Under the pieces are notes generated by a model, which made no database searches, was not told the DNA's origin, and worked only from the letters and a program-made list of their open reading frames with translations. A program made the position numbers and the translations under genes. This document shows, piece by piece, positions 50,847 to 60,950 of a stretch of 64,000 bases of DNA. Numbering within the stretch: the stretch's first letter is position 1; each line of letters begins with the position of its first letter. The stretch comes from Clostridiales bacterium (lineage in GTDB: Bacteria > Bacillota > Clostridia > Peptostreptococcales > Acidaminobacteraceae). Location of the stretch: contig JAEIOD010000009.1 in assembly GCA_016342415.1 (NCBI GenBank), forward strand, positions 62,001-126,000. Direction: 5' to 3'.

Positions 50847-52637
50847 ATGAATAATGTTAGAAGTCACATCATGGTTTGTGGTGGTACAGGTTGTATCGCT
50901 TCTAAATCTGATGAGTTAATAGATAACCTAAACAACGAACTAAAGAAACAAGGGTATGAGAAAGAAATTGATGTAGTTAAAACCGGATGTTTTGGTTTTT
51001 GTGGACAAGGTCCAATTATTAAAATACATCCGGACAATGTATTTTATGTTCAAGTAAAACCAGAGGATGCTGAAGAAATTATAGCAGAACATGTAATAAA
51101 AGGAAGAGTCGTTGATCGTTTATTATTTAATGAACCTATAACTGATGAAAAGGTCTCGGAACACTCTAGAATGAATTTTTATAAGAAACAATACAGAATA
51201 GCACTCAGGAATTGTGGTTTGATAAATCCTGAAGATATTTTTGAATACATAGCATTCCAAGGATACGAAGCTCTTGGTACTGCCGTTACATCTATGTCAC
51301 CAAGTGACGTTATAAAAGTGATAAAAGATAGTAATCTTAGAGGCCGTGGTGGTGGTGGATTCCCTACAGGTCTAAAATTTGAATTGGCTGCAAAAAATGA
51401 AGCTGATCAAAAATACATCATATGTAATGCAGACGAAGGAGATCCAGGTGCATTTATGGACCGTTCAATTCTTGAAGGTGATCCACATAGCGTGTTAGAG
51501 GCAATGGCTATTGCAGGCTATGGTATTGGTGCAACAGAGGGAATTATTTACATCCGTGCTGAGTATCCTCTCGCAATTCATCGATTAGAAATAGCTTTGG
51601 AACAAGCCTATGAAAATGGTTTGTTGGGAGATAACATATTTGGGTCCGGTTTTTCATTCAAAATTAGAGTGAAGTTAGGTGCTGGAGCATTTGTATGTGG
51701 TGAAGAAACAGCCTTAATTCATTCAGTTGAAGGCTCTAGAGGTGAACCGACTAAAAAGCCACCTTATCCTGCAGCAAGCGGTTTAAATGGGAAACCAACT
51801 TGTGTAAACAATGTTGAGACATTTGCTAACATACCAGCAATTTTATTAAAAGGTTCAGAATGGTTCAATAGTATCGGTACTGAAAAATCTAAAGGTACAA
51901 AGGTATTTGCATTAGCTGGTAGGGTCAACAATGTCGGTTTGGTTGAAGTTCCAATGGGCACTACACTCAGAGAAATTATTTATGATATCGGTGGTGGTAT
52001 TTTAGATGGTAAAGCATTTAAAGCTGTTCAAACTGGTGGACCATCTGGTGGCGTTATAACTGTAGAAGACTTGGACACTCCAATTGATTATGAGTCATTA
52101 AAAGACATCGGGTCAATGATGGGTTCTGGTGGTATGATCGTTATGGATGAAACAGACTGTATGGTTAATATCGCTAAATTCTATTTGGATTTTACTCAAG
52201 ATGAGTCCTGTGGAAAATGTACACCATGTCGCATCGGAACCAAGAGAATGTATGAAATTCTTGATAGAATATGTGAAGGTGATGGTGTACCGGAGGATTT
52301 AGTTAAATTAAAAGAATTAGGTGGTATGATAAAAGGATCATCACTCTGCGGTTTAGGTCAAACTGCTCCAAATCCAGTACTGAGTACAATGCATTTCTTT
52401 ATGAATGAATATGAAGCACATATCAATGATAAAAAATGTTTGACCGGTACATGTAAAGCACTAGCTAAATTTTCTATTAATGAAAAATGTATAGGATGTA
52501 CAGCTTGTGTAAGAGTTTGTCCAGTCGATTGTATATCAGGCAAAGTCAAAGAAATGCATGTCATCGATCAAGATGCTTGTATTGCATGTGGCGCATGTTA
52601 CGATGCATGTAAATTTGATGCCGTAGTGAAGCCATAG
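50847..52637 (+). CDS. hydB: NADH-dependent [FeFe] hydrogenase, NuoF-like flavin subunit
   Basis: This 596-residue subunit has an N-terminal [2Fe-2S] thioredoxin-like domain (CGGTGCIA and TGCFGFCGQG). The NuoF core follows, with the FMN- and NADH-binding region RGRGGGGFPTGLKFE, CNADEGDPGAF and GAGAFVCGEETAL. ESCGKCTPCRIGTKR binds a [4Fe-4S] cluster, and the C-terminus carries two more in CIGCTACVRVCP and CIACGACYDACK. It oxidises NADH or reduces NAD and exchanges electrons with ferredoxin in bifurcating hydrogenases. GGGAGGTTTGAA precedes the ATG. It lies 6 bases before the hydrogenase gene. Confidence 0.95.
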   Translation: MNNVRSHIMVCGGTGCIASKSDELIDNLNNELKKQGYEKEIDVVKTGCFGFCGQGPIIKIHPDNVFYVQVKPEDAEEIIAEHVIKGRVVDRLLFNEPITDEKVSEHSRMNFYKKQYRIALRNCGLINPEDIFEYIAFQGYEALGTAVTSMSPSDVIKVIKDSNLRGRGGGGFPTGLKFELAAKNEADQKYIICNADEGDPGAFMDRSILEGDPHSVLEAMAIAGYGIGATEGIIYIRAEYPLAIHRLEIALEQAYENGLLGDNIFGSGFSFKIRVKLGAGAFVCGEETALIHSVEGSRGEPTKKPPYPAASGLNGKPTCVNNVETFANIPAILLKGSEWFNSIGTEKSKGTKVFALAGRVNNVGLVEVPMGTTLREIIYDIGGGILDGKAFKAVQTGGPSGGVITVEDLDTPIDYESLKDIGSMMGSGGMIVMDETDCMVNIAKFYLDFTQDESCGKCTPCRIGTKRMYEILDRICEGDGVPEDLVKLKELGGMIKGSSLCGLGQTAPNPVLSTMHFFMNEYEAHINDKKCLTGTCKALAKFSINEKCIGCTACVRVCPVDCISGKVKEMHVIDQDACIACGACYDACKFDAVVKP

Positions 52638-52646
52638 GAGGGTATG

Positions 52647-54389
52647 ATGGATTTTGTAAATATTAAGATAAATGATGTTGAATTAAAAGTACCAAAGGGT
52701 ACTACCATCTTAGAAGCAGCAAAAGAAATCAATGTTAACATTCCTACTTTATGCCATTTGAATTTAGAAGGCTTTGGTATTGTTAATCAAGTTTCTTCAT
52801 GCCGTGTATGTATGGTAGAAGCGGTTGGACGTCCAACTCTTGTTACTGCTTGTTCAGAGTTGGTTTATGAAGGGTTGGAAGTAAGAACGGATTCATTGAA
52901 AGCTATTAATGCTAGACGTATGGCTGTTGAACTTTTATTGTCTAATCATCCAAAGGATTGTTTGGTCTGTCCTAAAAATCTCGATTGTGATTTACAGAAA
53001 TTAGCAGGAGATCTTGGCGTAAGAGAAATACGTTTCGAAGGTCAAATGATGCAATATGAAAAAGACGAATCAAGTTATTCTATAGTAAAAGATCCAAATA
53101 AGTGTGTTATGTGTCGACGATGTGAAACCATGTGTAATGATGTTCAGACATGTAACATCCTATCAGCGGTAAATCGTGGATTCGATGTGTTTGTCGGACC
53201 TGCCTTCAATATGGATATGGCTGATTCTTCATGTACATTCTGCGGGCAGTGTGTGGCAGTTTGCCCTACAGCAGCTTTGACAGAAGTAAATTATACTAGA
53301 AAAGTTTGGCAATCGCTTGCTGATGAAGATATTCATACAGTTGTACAAGTAGCTCCTGCTATACGTGTGGCTATTGGAGAAGAATTTGGAATGGATCCAG
53401 GAGAAATTTCTACTGGTAAGTTAGCAGCCGCTCTTCGAAAAATGGGATTTGATGGCGTATTTGATACTGATTTTGGTGCTGACCTTACTATAATGGAAGA
53501 AGCTTCTGAGTTGGTTCACAGAATTAAACATGGTGGTACATTACCAATGTTAACATCTTGTTGTCCTGCATGGGTTAAGTTTTTTGAACACCAATTCCCA
53601 GATATGTTGGATATTCCATCAACGTGTAAATCACCACAAATTATGTTTGGTACAATTGCTAAGACGTATTATGCTGAGAAGATGAAACTTGATCCAAAGA
53701 AAATTCAGGTTATTTCAATTATGCCTTGTGTTGCTAAAAAGGCAGAAGCTGCAAGATCTGAATTGACTAAAGACGATAGTAATAATGTTGATGTCGTTAT
53801 TACAACAAGAGAGTTTGCAACTATGTTAAAAGAAGCTGGAATAGATTTTGCAAATCTTGAAGATTCTGATTTTGATCATATGCTTGGTGAGTCTACAGGT
53901 GCATCGATTATATTTGGTGCTACAGGTGGAGTAATTGAAGCAGCGACACGAACTGCATATGAATGGATTACAGGTGAAACACTTGAATCTGTGGATTTCC
54001 ATGCACTTCGAGGAATAGAAGGATTGAGAGAAGCATCTGTTCAAGTAGGAGATATTACTTTAAATATTGGTATTGCACACGGCTTGGGAAATGCTCGAAA
54101 GTTACTTGAAGACATTAGATCAGGCAAATCAAAATTCCACGCAATAGAAATTATGGCTTGCCCTGGTGGTTGCATCGGCGGTGGTGGACAACCATATCAT
54201 CATGGTGATATGAGTATTATTGAAAAACGTCGTGAGGCAATATACAAAGAAGATGCTGGAAAAGTTAAGCGAAAGTCTCATGAGAACCAAGAAGTTCTAA
54301 AACTTTATGAAGAGTATCTTGGTAAACCATATGGCAAAAAAGCTCACGAACTACTTCATACGCATTATGAGCCGAAAGAAAAAATCTAA
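52647..54389 (+). CDS. hydA: [FeFe] hydrogenase catalytic subunit
   Basis: This 580-residue enzyme makes or uses H2. The N-terminus has a [2Fe-2S] domain (SSCRVCMVEA), the His-Cys3 [4Fe-4S] site in HPKDCLVCPKNLDC, and two [4Fe-4S] clusters in CVMCRRCETMC and CTFCGQCVAVCP. The H-cluster motifs are LTSCCPAWVKFFE, MPCVAKKAEA and MACPGGCIGGGGQP, all intact. The C-terminal small-subunit domain is fused. This is the M3 type found in NADH/ferredoxin-coupled enzymes. Two adjacent ATG codons follow GGAGGG, and the second has better spacing. A perfect hairpin terminator ends the operon. HydE, F and G maturases are not in the window. Confidence 0.96.
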   Translation: MDFVNIKINDVELKVPKGTTILEAAKEINVNIPTLCHLNLEGFGIVNQVSSCRVCMVEAVGRPTLVTACSELVYEGLEVRTDSLKAINARRMAVELLLSNHPKDCLVCPKNLDCDLQKLAGDLGVREIRFEGQMMQYEKDESSYSIVKDPNKCVMCRRCETMCNDVQTCNILSAVNRGFDVFVGPAFNMDMADSSCTFCGQCVAVCPTAALTEVNYTRKVWQSLADEDIHTVVQVAPAIRVAIGEEFGMDPGEISTGKLAAALRKMGFDGVFDTDFGADLTIMEEASELVHRIKHGGTLPMLTSCCPAWVKFFEHQFPDMLDIPSTCKSPQIMFGTIAKTYYAEKMKLDPKKIQVISIMPCVAKKAEAARSELTKDDSNNVDVVITTREFATMLKEAGIDFANLEDSDFDHMLGESTGASIIFGATGGVIEAATRTAYEWITGETLESVDFHALRGIEGLREASVQVGDITLNIGIAHGLGNARKLLEDIRSGKSKFHAIEIMACPGGCIGGGGQPYHHGDMSIIEKRREAIYKEDAGKVKRKSHENQEVLKLYEEYLGKPYGKKAHELLHTHYEPKEKI

Positions 54390-54419
54390 TTTCTGTAAAT
54401 ATTATTATAGCAAAATACT

Positions 54420-54453
54420 GAAAAGCAGCTAATCTTAGCTGCTTTTCATTTTA
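54420..54453 (+). terminator. Terminator of the hydrogenase operon
   Basis: GAAAAGCAGCTAA (54420-54432) and TTAGCTGCTTTTC (54435-54447) form a 13-bp perfect stem before an ATTTT tract. Confidence 0.88.
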
Positions 54454-54600
54454 ATAAAATCACATTGATATAATTGCCAAGAAGTTTCTATGATTATATT
54501 GAATATTAAATTTACAACTCAAATCGAAGTAAAAAATATATATATTTACTAAAATTGATTCAGTATATAATTATTATTTCTTTTTCATTCGGTACTTTAA

Positions 54601-54609
54601 TGGTATAAT
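54601..54609 (+). promoter_or_regulatory. Extended -10 promoter of the hybrid kinase operon
   Basis: TGGTATAAT is a TGn extension plus consensus -10 box, 41 bases before the ATG of the hybrid kinase. The -35 region is AT-rich without a clear hexamer. Confidence 0.5.
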
Positions 54610-54649
54610 TTGATAAGTTAAAACAATACTATATGTTGAAAGGAATAAG

Positions 54650-57600
54650 ATGCTAAAAAATATAAAATTAAAGAGTAAAATGATCTATGCATTCTCATTA
54701 ATAATCATATTGATGTTTATTGCTGTTGGATTTAGTTTGTTTGGCCTTAATAAAAACAACCATCAAATATCAAATATGAAAGATATGACTGTTGAAGCTT
54801 CACTTGCTACTGATGTTGAAACTGAATTGCTTAACAGTGTACTTGTCTTCAAAGAGTTCTTCAAAAGTGGTGATACAGCTTTAATCGATGTATTTGAAAC
54901 TCACAAGTCCACTATGCAAAGTAAAATTGAAGAGTTAGAGAATATGAATCATGACACCAATCATCATGAAAGTATTGCTAAGTTACAATCACAAATGACT
55001 GATTACAGCGATGGGTTTAGTACTTTCCAAAGCCTAGATGCAGAAAGATTAGCATATTACACTAACTTAAGCGCTGACGGTGGTCATATAGTTAATTCGC
55101 TGAATACTTTATTGGAAACTTCAATAGTAGAAGGTAATATTAATATTCAGTTAACTTTAAGTGAAGCTACTAACCATTTGCTTGAAGCAAGACTTCATGG
55201 CATGAAGTTTTTTACATTCCATGACCAAGGTGAGTATGACAACTATTATGACAACTATCAACTTTTTAAAGGTTCTGTTAAATCATTAGACGCTTTAAAA
55301 GGCAATCAAAACTACCAATATGAGTATCAGATACTTGCTGAAACCGCGATAACTTATGAAGTCGGTATGAAGGAACTTAATCAGTTGATAGTTTTAATTG
55401 ATAATCAAGTCAAATTAATGGACAGTATTGATAATCAGATTAGTGCAACTGTAGATGAAATAACTACTTCTATTCACCATGAAGAAATCGAACTTGAGAA
55501 GGCAGTTAAGCTACAATCACAGATTTTAATAATTGTTGCACTTATTATGGCTGTCACTTCTATTGTCTTTACCTTTATTATCAGTAGTTGGTTGTTAAAA
55601 ATTGTAATCATACCGATAGAATCATTAAGAAAGACTTTTGATAATATATCAGAAGGTGATGTGGATTTAGAATTTAGACTAAATGACAATTCCAATGATG
55701 AAATTGGTTTGATGTCTAAATCATTTAATCGTTTTATGGTAAATTTAAAAGAATTAATGGATACAATAAATGATCAAAATTGGATTAAAACTGCACAAAA
55801 CGATTTAAATAAAGTTATTAGAGAACCTGAATCTATAGAAGGTTTGAGTGACAATATCTTGAGATATATCAGCGAATACATCAATGCTGAAGTAGGATTG
55901 TTGTATATAAATGATGATGAGGAACTAAAACTGACTGGCACCTATGCCGTTAGTAGTCAAGATGATATTAAACCTACTATGCAATTTGGTGAAGGTATTA
56001 TTGGACAATGTGCATTAGAGAAAAAAGTAAAACGATTAAAAACATCATCACATTATTTAAATATTGAATCGGGATTAGGAAAAGAAGTTGCAACTTCCAT
56101 TGTTATGATCCCTTGTATTTACGAGGATGATGTCAAAGCAATCATAGAGTTAGGTTCTATTCATAAGTTCAATGAAAATGAGTTGGATTTACTTAAAACG
56201 CTTGCAGATGCAATTGCAATATCGATTCATTCTACGTTGGTTCAACTTAAACTTAAAGAGCTTCTTGAAAAAACATTACATCAATCTGAAGAGTTACAGA
56301 TGCAACAAGAAGAATTAAGACAAAGTAACGAAGAACTTGAAGAACAAACACGTGCTTTAAAAGAATCGGAACAAAGATTACAAGCTCAGCAAGAGGAATT
56401 AAGAGTTTCCAATGAAGAATTGGAACAAAGAGCTAAACAACTGGAGTTCCAGAAAAAAGCACTTGATGAAACAAATAAAGAAATAATGATAAAACAACAG
56501 GAAATAATTGAGAAAGCTGACGCCTTGGAATTGGCCAATACTTATAAATCAGAATTCTTGGCTAATATGTCTCATGAATTGAGAACACCTCTTAACAGTA
56601 TTTTAGTTCTTTCGCAATTACTCTCAGAAAGAAATTCTCTTTTACCATTAAATGATAAAGAAAAGGAATTTGCAGAGACAATACATTCCTCAGGTACGGA
56701 TTTACTGGTATTGATTAATGACGTTCTTGACTTATCTAAGGTAGAAGCAGGACATTTGGAAATTATTCATGAACCTTTCGAGTTGGAAAAATTGCTTGTT
56801 GAGAACAATCGAATGTTCAAACCTATGACTGATTCTAAATCAATTGTATTTAAAACAAGTTTAGAGGCAGGATTACCTAAAACCATTAATTCTGATTTTA
56901 TGAGAATACAGCAAATTATTAAAAATTTAATTTCCAATTCTATCAAGTTCACAGAAAATGGTGATGTGACACTTGCAATAAGAAGACCGACGGACTTTGA
57001 AGCAGATACAATCGGTTGTGATAAAAACAAACATATCGCGTTTATTGTTTCTGATACAGGAATCGGCATACCAAAAGATAAACAGCAACTCATATTTGAA
57101 GCGTTCAGACAGTCAGACGGTACTACCAGCAGAAAATATGGCGGAACAGGACTGGGGCTAACAATCTCAAGAGAGTTATCAAATATGTTAGAGGGTAGAA
57201 TCTTGGTAGAAAGTACTATAGGACAAGGTAGTAAGTTCGTGTTCATTGTACCAACCAATAACAGTGAGGAAACAAATTTTATTGAAAAAGAAATTGTGAC
57301 AACTATGGAACCTACTGAACCAATTCTCTTAACTGAAAACATCAAGCCTAAACAAGATAATTTGCTTTTGATTATCGAGGATGATTTAAATTTTGCCAAT
57401 ATACTTAAGAATTTATCTGAGGAAAAGGGATTTGATTGCATAGTTGCCCATAATGGTTTAGATGGTTATCATTTAGCTTTAGAAGAAAGACCGTCTGCAA
57501 TTGTGTTAGACTTGGGATTACCTGATATGGACGGTATGGAGTTGGTGGAAAAGTTAAGTAAAATTGAGTTAACCAAATCTATACCAATTCATATTATTTC

Positions 57601-58546
57601 AGGTATGGACAGTAAACCTGATGATCTGTTACCGAGTAGTGTTATAGGTTTCCTTAAAAAGCCCGTTGATATTAAATCAATCTATAAAACACTTGCAAAA
57701 ATTGAATCTTTATCAGCTAGTGATCAAAGAAGACTTTTAATTGTTGGCGAATGTAACGGGGAGAATTTTGAACAGTTCTCAAGTTTAGGACAAATGAACT
57801 TAGAAAAAACTTCAGATATTTCACATGCAATTTCATTGCTTGAAGCACACAAATACAATTGTATGGTTGTTGACTTTGAATTGGATACGATGACTGGAGA
57901 TCAGTTTATACATGATTATGTTGATCTTATAAAAGATACACCTATTATTATTTATTCGGAGAACGAACTCACGAATGAAAAATTAAATGACATCAATCGA
58001 TATACTGATAGTATTATTTTAAAAAGTCCTAAGTCGGAGGAAAGAATGGTTGATGAAGTTTCGTTGTTCTTACATGGTATGCGTTCTGTCATGACTGAAA
58101 GCACACAAGGAAATACACATTACAAATCGGTCATTATGGATGAATTGTCAGATAAAATAAAGGCCGAAGATCAATTTGAAGGCAAGAAAATATTGGTCGT
58201 TGATGATGACGAAAGAAATGTTTATGCACTTACTAACGTATTGTACAAACACGGCTTTAAAGTTGCTGTTTCTAACGACGGACTTGACAGTATTGAAAAG
58301 GTGAAGTCTTCTGAAAAGTATGATCTTATTTTAATGGATATTATGATGCCTAAAATGGATGGTTATGAGGCTATTAAAAACATAAGAACCCTTCCAAAAG
58401 GAAAAGATATTCCAATTATCGCTTTAACGGCAAAGGCTATGCAAGAGGACAGAATGAAATGTATAAATGCTGGGGCTAATGATTATATGACTAAACCTAT
58501 TGACATTGAAAAATTATTATCAATCATGAAAGTGTGGCTATCTTAA
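54650..58546 (+). CDS. Hybrid sensor histidine kinase with three receiver domains
   Basis: This 1298-residue membrane kinase has two transmembrane segments (about 11-33 and 291-315) around a helical extracellular sensor. HAMP and GAF domains (about 405-530) follow, then a Gln/Glu-rich coiled coil (about 535-640). The kinase core has EFLANMSHELRTPLNSI, the N-box NLISNSIKFTENG and GGTGLGLTISRE. Receiver 1 (DLGLPDMDG) and receiver 3 (KILVVDDDERN, DIMMPKMDG) look active. Receiver 2 lacks the paired acidic residues near its start but keeps the phosphoacceptor-like Asp and the Lys. It leads an operon with CheR, CheB and a diguanylate cyclase. AAAGGAATAAG precedes the ATG. Confidence 0.93.
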   Translation: MLKNIKLKSKMIYAFSLIIILMFIAVGFSLFGLNKNNHQISNMKDMTVEASLATDVETELLNSVLVFKEFFKSGDTALIDVFETHKSTMQSKIEELENMNHDTNHHESIAKLQSQMTDYSDGFSTFQSLDAERLAYYTNLSADGGHIVNSLNTLLETSIVEGNINIQLTLSEATNHLLEARLHGMKFFTFHDQGEYDNYYDNYQLFKGSVKSLDALKGNQNYQYEYQILAETAITYEVGMKELNQLIVLIDNQVKLMDSIDNQISATVDEITTSIHHEEIELEKAVKLQSQILIIVALIMAVTSIVFTFIISSWLLKIVIIPIESLRKTFDNISEGDVDLEFRLNDNSNDEIGLMSKSFNRFMVNLKELMDTINDQNWIKTAQNDLNKVIREPESIEGLSDNILRYISEYINAEVGLLYINDDEELKLTGTYAVSSQDDIKPTMQFGEGIIGQCALEKKVKRLKTSSHYLNIESGLGKEVATSIVMIPCIYEDDVKAIIELGSIHKFNENELDLLKTLADAIAISIHSTLVQLKLKELLEKTLHQSEELQMQQEELRQSNEELEEQTRALKESEQRLQAQQEELRVSNEELEQRAKQLEFQKKALDETNKEIMIKQQEIIEKADALELANTYKSEFLANMSHELRTPLNSILVLSQLLSERNSLLPLNDKEKEFAETIHSSGTDLLVLINDVLDLSKVEAGHLEIIHEPFELEKLLVENNRMFKPMTDSKSIVFKTSLEAGLPKTINSDFMRIQQIIKNLISNSIKFTENGDVTLAIRRPTDFEADTIGCDKNKHIAFIVSDTGIGIPKDKQQLIFEAFRQSDGTTSRKYGGTGLGLTISRELSNMLEGRILVESTIGQGSKFVFIVPTNNSEETNFIEKEIVTTMEPTEPILLTENIKPKQDNLLLIIEDDLNFANILKNLSEEKGFDCIVAHNGLDGYHLALEERPSAIVLDLGLPDMDGMELVEKLSKIELTKSIPIHIISGMDSKPDDLLPSSVIGFLKKPVDIKSIYKTLAKIESLSASDQRRLLIVGECNGENFEQFSSLGQMNLEKTSDISHAISLLEAHKYNCMVVDFELDTMTGDQFIHDYVDLIKDTPIIIYSENELTNEKLNDINRYTDSIILKSPKSEERMVDEVSLFLHGMRSVMTESTQGNTHYKSVIMDELSDKIKAEDQFEGKKILVVDDDERNVYALTNVLYKHGFKVAVSNDGLDSIEKVKSSEKYDLILMDIMMPKMDGYEAIKNIRTLPKGKDIPIIALTAKAMQEDRMKCINAGANDYMTKPIDIEKLLSIMKVWLS

Positions 58547-59376
58547 TGAAAAATGAGGAAATGGATTTAATTGATATAGAAGTACAGTTGTTTCTAGAAG
58601 GTATTTATTTGAGATATGGCTATGATTTTAGAAATTACTCCAGGGCTCATATAAAAAGACGTGTCAATAACCGCCTCGGTCTTTCTGGATTAAACAACTT
58701 ATCAGAATTACAACATTTGGTTTTGACTGATGAAAAATTCTTTCAAAGTATACTAAAAGATTTTTCAATAAATGTGACAGAGATGTTCAGGGATCCGGAA
58801 TTTTTTGCCTTCTTAAGAAAAGACATCATACCTGTCCTAAAATCATATCCGAAGTTAAATATTTGGCATGCCGGATGTTCTACTGGAGAGGAAGTATATT
58901 CAATGGCCATTTTACTTAAAGAGGAAGGCTTATATGATCGGTGTCAAATTTATGCAACGGACTTCAATGCTGATGTTCTTAAAGAGGCCAAAGAAGGCAT
59001 TTATCCTTTAGATGTTGTAAAAGAATATACTTCTAATTTTATCAGAGCAGGCGGTAAAGAATCTTTTTCAGAATATTATGTTGCCAAGTATGACTCTATC
59101 ATCTTAAATCATTCGCTCAAGGCAAATATAATTTTCGCTGAACATAATCTCGTTACAGATCAAGTATTTAATCAGATGCATCTTATTATATGTAGAAATG
59201 TCTTAATTTATTTTAACAATGAGTTACAGTCAAAAGTATTTGATCTGTTTTCAAACAGTTTACGACCTAGAGGATTTATGTGTTTAGGAACTAAAGAATC
59301 TATAAAAGGTAATGATTCATCAGATACCTTTGAAACATATGAGTCAAATTTGAAGGTTTACAGGAAAACAAGGTAG
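58546..59376 (+). CDS. cheR: CheR-family protein-glutamate methyltransferase
   Basis: This 276-residue enzyme methylates glutamate residues of receptors using SAM. The N-terminal CheR domain has NYSRAHIKRRVNNRLG. The catalytic domain has NVTEMFRDPEFF, the SAM motif NIWHAGCSTGEEVYSMA, YATDFNADVLKEA and LIICRNVLIYFNN. It starts in a TAATG overlap with the hybrid kinase gene, so the two are coupled. The likely methylation target is the kinase's coiled coil or a chemoreceptor elsewhere, which is inference. A second ATG at 58561 is possible but has poor spacing. Confidence 0.93.
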   Translation: MKNEEMDLIDIEVQLFLEGIYLRYGYDFRNYSRAHIKRRVNNRLGLSGLNNLSELQHLVLTDEKFFQSILKDFSINVTEMFRDPEFFAFLRKDIIPVLKSYPKLNIWHAGCSTGEEVYSMAILLKEEGLYDRCQIYATDFNADVLKEAKEGIYPLDVVKEYTSNFIRAGGKESFSEYYVAKYDSIILNHSLKANIIFAEHNLVTDQVFNQMHLIICRNVLIYFNNELQSKVFDLFSNSLRPRGFMCLGTKESIKGNDSSDTFETYESNLKVYRKTR

Positions 59377-59382
59377 GAAAAT

Positions 59383-59940
59383 ATGTTTAAAGCAATTGTT
59401 ATAGGCACATCTGCAGGAGGTTTGGTCGCTGCAAAAGAATTATTGACAATTTTAAAGCATCCTTATCCTTTACCAATCATCATTATTCAACATTTAAGCC
59501 CGAGCCATGAAAGTTATTTACCCAAGTTGTTGTCAGAAACTGGACATATGGTGCTTGAAGTTGATGAGAAAACACCAATAGAAAAAGGGAAGGTATATGT
59601 TGCACCTCCAAATTATCATGTCCTTATAGAAAAAGATTATACTTTTTCCTTAACAGTAGAAGCAAGAGAGAGTTATGCAAGACCTTCTATCGATGTGACA
59701 TTTGAAACGGCATCAGACGCATATAAACATCAACTGATCGGTATATTATTGACAGGTGCTAATCATGATGGTGCAAAAGGAATGAAAAGAATATTTGTCA
59801 ATAAGGGTTTCACGATTGTTCAAGATCCGAAAACCGCCCATGCCGAGGAAATGCCTGTTTCTGCATTAAAACTAATCAAACCAGATAAAATATTGTCTAT
59901 AAATGAAATCGGTCATTTTTTAAATGACTTAGTACATTAA
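59383..59940 (+). CDS. cheB: CheB-type protein-glutamate methylesterase without receiver domain
   Basis: This 185-residue protein is the catalytic CheB domain alone. The catalytic triad is visible: Ser in VIGTSAGGLVAA, His in IIIQHLSPSHE and Asp in LTGANHDGAKGM. It removes methyl groups added by CheR. Typical CheB has an N-terminal receiver, which is absent here, so control must come from another partner, perhaps the receiver domains of the hybrid kinase. AAGGTAGGAAAAT precedes the ATG. It lies 6 bases after cheR. Confidence 0.92.
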   Translation: MFKAIVIGTSAGGLVAAKELLTILKHPYPLPIIIIQHLSPSHESYLPKLLSETGHMVLEVDEKTPIEKGKVYVAPPNYHVLIEKDYTFSLTVEARESYARPSIDVTFETASDAYKHQLIGILLTGANHDGAKGMKRIFVNKGFTIVQDPKTAHAEEMPVSALKLIKPDKILSINEIGHFLNDLVH

Positions 59941-59949
59941 GGAGTTAAA

Positions 59950-60933
59950 ATGAGCGACAAAATTAATCTACTCATCGTAGATGACATAAAAGAAAATCAT
60001 CTTGTTATGGAAAGTGTCCTAACAGACAGTGATATAAACATAGTAAAAGCATTATCTGGTGAAGAAGCACTTACTTTATGCATGTCACATTCTTTTGCAG
60101 TTATCTTAATGGATGTTCAAATGCCTGGTATGGATGGATTTGAGACTGCAGATATTTTAAGAAGCATAGATAAAACTAAAAATATTCCGATAATATTTGT
60201 AACAGCTATAAGCAAAGAAAAAAAATCTATCTCTAGAGGGTATGAATTAGGCGCTGTAGATTATTTATTTAAACCAATAGATCCGTTGATATTGAGAAGT
60301 AAAGTAAGATTTTTTATAGAATATCATAAGCAAAAATTAACAATCGTCAAACAAGCAGACGAATTAAAATTCAAAGTAAAAGAATTGACCCAAATTTTGG
60401 AAGAAAAGGACCGTTTGGAAACATTAAGTCTTGAAGATCCTTTAACTAAAGTCTATAACAGAAGAGGTGTAGATAAACTTTACGACATGCATTGGAAGAA
60501 TTGCGGTCGTTATCAGTTGCCGATTTCTGTGTTGATGTTGGATTTAGACAATTTCAAAGGCTACAATGATAATTATGGTCATATTGATGGAGATACTGTT
60601 TTAAAAGAAATTACAAGAGGGATGGTTGCTGGACTCTATAGACCCGAGGACTTTGTTGGAAGAATTGGCGGGGAGGAATTTGTGGCAGTTTTACCGAATA
60701 CTGATAGAGAAGGCGCGGAATTTGTTGCCAAAAGAATCATTGAAGTGATAAATTCTTATGCTATACCTCATTTATATAATGATATTTATGGTATAGTGAC
60801 AGTAAGTTTGGGTATATCTACAATAATTCCTTCTAGCGATATAGACTCTGTAAAATTATTGGAAACAGCTGATAAAGCGTTATACAAGGCAAAAAACACT
60901 GGAAAGAATTGTTTTGAGTATCTTCAAATATAA
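59950..60933 (+). CDS. Response regulator diguanylate cyclase (REC-GGDEF)
   Basis: This 327-residue protein has an N-terminal receiver (LLIVDDIKENH, phosphoacceptor Asp in ILMDVQMPGMDGF, Lys in DYLFKPID), a short coiled coil and a GGDEF domain. The active site is GRIGGEEFVAVL, and the inhibitory I-site RPED stands five residues before it. The kinase upstream would phosphorylate the receiver and raise cyclic di-GMP output. AAGGAGTTAAA precedes the ATG. It is the last of the four signalling genes, but a tiny pilin gene follows only 17 bases later. Confidence 0.94.
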   Translation: MSDKINLLIVDDIKENHLVMESVLTDSDINIVKALSGEEALTLCMSHSFAVILMDVQMPGMDGFETADILRSIDKTKNIPIIFVTAISKEKKSISRGYELGAVDYLFKPIDPLILRSKVRFFIEYHKQKLTIVKQADELKFKVKELTQILEEKDRLETLSLEDPLTKVYNRRGVDKLYDMHWKNCGRYQLPISVLMLDLDNFKGYNDNYGHIDGDTVLKEITRGMVAGLYRPEDFVGRIGGEEFVAVLPNTDREGAEFVAKRIIEVINSYAIPHLYNDIYGIVTVSLGISTIIPSSDIDSVKLLETADKALYKAKNTGKNCFEYLQI

Positions 60934-60950
60934 TTGAAAGTGTGGTAGTT

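Noticed and set aside
56767-57441. A 224-codon open frame on the minus strand inside the hybrid kinase gene
   Set aside because: It lies fully within the well-supported kinase coding region, has Ser/Leu-rich shadow composition and no ribosome site.
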